Assembly (NCBI RefSeq): GCF_017591435.1
Contig: NC_059294.1
Span: forward strand, 16,891,242-16,955,241
From: Portunus trituberculatus
Lineage: Eukaryota; Arthropoda; Malacostraca; Decapoda; Portunidae
DNA length: 64,000 bases
Reading direction: 5' to 3'
This document shows positions 62,628 through 64,000 of this stretch, piece by piece. The notes beneath the pieces were generated by a model. It saw only the letters and a list, made by a program, of their open reading frames with translations, searched no databases and had not been told where the DNA came from. The first letter of the stretch is position 1. Every line of letters starts with the position of its first letter. The translations under genes were made by a program, and so were the position numbers.

Positions 62628-62657
62628 CTCATCCTCTCCTGTCATCTTTCTTCCAAG
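62628..62657. repeat. P-like transposon right TIR
   Basis: The reverse complement reads CTTGGAAGAAAGATGACAGG then AGAGGATGAG, pairing with 58835-58864. Confidence 0.88.
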
Positions 62658-62739
62658 GTTCAGATCCTCTTGCAACATGTTACAATCTTCTACGTTTCTT
62701 ATTCTCCTCATAATCTTTGCGTCATCTGCGAACATACTC

Positions 62740-62743
<4 letters not shown>
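62658..62743 (-). mobile_element. LINE H RT fragment, upstream half
   Basis: The minus strand reads MFADDAKIMRRIRNVEDCNM and LQEDLN, ending at the insertion site. FADD is the RT catalytic motif. The first 8 bases are the duplicated target GTTCAGAT. The upstream RT is lost at a (TG)n. Confidence 0.78.

Positions 62744-62810
<67 letters not shown>
62744..62810. repeat. (TG)33 microsatellite
   Basis: Pure TG run. Confidence 0.96.
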
Positions 62811-62811
<1 letters not shown>

Positions 62812-62916
62812 TTGAAAGGTTATAAACGTTTAAAAGTAAAATTGTCTTGAAGTGTAAGAGCGAACGACAGCAGTTTGCAGATACCTCTGAAAGACAAAAT
62901 GACCAAATCTTTACGG

Positions 62917-63587
62917 CAGGGGTTCTCAACCTTTTTAATCTTATGTACCCCTCAAAGTCTTTCAGTATTGATCACGTACCCCTTTCCCAGAATGCAGCTT
63001 CAGGAAGGGTAAGAATAAATGCATGATTTATTGACTTAGTTTATTAAGTTTAATTTGTGTGATATATGTGGAGCAGACAAAATTTTTGATTAATATTAGT
63101 ATGTTTCTACGAGGTGGTGTCGATAGGAACTGGTACCTCACAGGGAGACACTATATGTGACTTACATTCAATACATTTACCAAAAAGGAACTATATCAGA
63201 CAAATTTCGATCATTATGGCAGTGAACTAGTGTTGCTTGCAGCTAGTTACAACTTGTAACTAGTGATAGTGATAAGTCACTGTGTGTGTGTGAATAACAT
63301 ATAAAATAATAAATCGGAGCAAATATTATAGGTTTGCAAGGTTGTGTGGCAACTGTAATCCAAGAGAGCTCCCTCTCAAGTTATATAACTCCAGGAGTTT
63401 CCTTGTTAACGTTGTTAACGTGTCCTGGTTCTAGTGAAGGACACCTGCAGCCTAGCACATGTAGGCCACATTGTATACTACGAACAAATTTGCAGTTATT
63501 CAAAGCTGAAGTATTTTGAGAAACCTGCCACGTACCCCTAAAATTCCTCTCAAGTACCCCTCACGTACCCCAGGTTGAGAACCCCTG
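62917..63587. mobile_element. hAT-type MITE, 671 bp, intact ends
   Basis: 16-bp terminal inverted repeats CAGGGGTTCTCAACCT at both ends, flanked by a perfect 8-bp duplication CTTTACGG (62909-62916 and 63588-63595). Sub-terminal ACGTACCCC/AAGTACCCC motifs recur near both ends. No transposase is encoded, so it is non-autonomous. TIR sequence and 8-bp duplication are typical of the hAT superfamily. Confidence 0.92.
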
Positions 63588-63595
63588 CTTTACGG

Positions 63596-64000
63596 GATCC
63601 TTTCCATAGAAACTTTTATTCAGTGGCAATTAAGCGCCTATTTTATTTTCTTACATTTTTTTTTTTTTTTACTTTTTGGTCTCCTTTTCATGTCCAAGTG
63701 AAAAAGTAAATATTTCTTGTTCCACCCATCCCTTAATAAGTCCCACCCGTTATCCTTTCCTTGCATCGTGCTATTGTCTTTTCCCTTTTAGAAATCACGA
63801 ACTGAGTAACTTTTTTTCTTTTCCTCATATTCTCTTGCTCCTCCTTTAGTCCATTAGTTTCTTAACTTTTCCTTTTAATCCTTTAAACAATTCATCGTTA
63901 TTTCTCTGTTCCGTTTCAATTTACCCATGCATGTAATCCTTCTCTGATTATACAATATTACTTCTCAAGAAGATGTGTGTTGACTGTGCATAGTTGTCGT
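63596..64000. other. Gene-free T-rich stretch
   Basis: T/C-rich sequence with a T-run (63658-63670). No gene or element is recognised up to the window end. Confidence 0.5.

Larger units (their letters stand above)
58835..62657 (-). mobile_element. P-element-like (THAP) DNA transposon, 3.8 kb
   Basis: Bounded by imperfect inverted repeats of about 30 bp: left CTTGGAGGAAAGATGACAGG, right (reverse complement) CTTGGAAGAAAGATGACAGG. Both continue GAGAGGAT. It is flanked by perfect 8-bp duplications GTTCAGAT. It contains a two-exon minus-strand THAP-domain transposase with several frameshifts and stops, a (GA)n (59075-59118) between the left TIR and the transposase stop, and an intron with CAT/CAC-rich repeats. 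Inserted into LINE H. Insertion structure is intact; coding capacity is lost. Confidence 0.9.

Overview
This 64 kb window is eukaryotic, repeat-dominated DNA, almost certainly from an arthropod and most likely a decapod crustacean such as a crab. That assignment is inferred from the extreme density of dinucleotide repeats, the mix of LINE, Penelope, Gypsy, P/THAP and hAT elements, and one short TTAGG-type run; no barcode gene is present. There is no operon structure. Most long open frames are artefacts of (TA)n, (GA)n or (CA)n tracts. The only candidate host gene is a set of three spliced minus-strand exons at 21318-22467.

Layout. 1-6470: microsatellites, an old degenerate tandem repeat and one tRNA-derived SINE. 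6475-9060: LINE family A, copy 1. 9195-9944: (CA)n, a 300-bp pure-pyrimidine tract and (GA)n. 9945-13210: an L2/CR1-type RT copy followed by a PHD/zinc-knuckle LINE with a large internal deletion. 13251-13914: a LINE 3' end joined to the start of a Penelope-like element (PLE). 14640-20850: minus-strand Jockey-like LINE B, interrupted by a putative DNA transposon. 21318-22467: host-like exons. 22640-23098: LINE A copy. 23465-24176: (AT)356. 24176-30275: minus-strand Gypsy LTR element with integrase upstream of reverse transcriptase. 30349-37400: microsatellites and two copies of an RNase H-bearing LINE (E). 37872-44282: PLE (RT and GIY-YIG), an intact cold-shock-domain ORF, a LINE EN/RT ORF, and then the start of another PLE. 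44378-47378: LINE A copy 2 between (TA) tracts, the right-hand one 1564 bp long. 49029-56660: non-coding DNA with a perfect hairpin, minisatellites, a purine-rich block and a second SINE-like fragment. 56735-58690: LINE A copy 3. 58835-62657: a P-element-like THAP transposon with TIRs and an 8-bp target duplication, inserted into another LINE. 62917-63587: a hAT-type MITE with TIRs and a perfect 8-bp target duplication.

Most interesting points. (1) A cold-shock-domain ORF sits where LINE ORF1 belongs, directly behind CCAAT/TATA-like sequence in the PLE tail. PLE-LINE junctions recur, which suggests a composite retroelement. (2) The Gypsy element has PR-INT-RT-RH order (Gmr1-like). (3) The THAP transposon carries, just upstream of its own transposase ATG, a 27-bp scar (17 nt of one TIR plus 10 nt of the other, flanked by an 8-bp duplication) that matches a P-type excision footprint. 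All autonomous elements here are broken by frameshifts, stops or deletions. The cold-shock ORF and about 400 codons of the L2/CR1-type RT are the longest intact frames.
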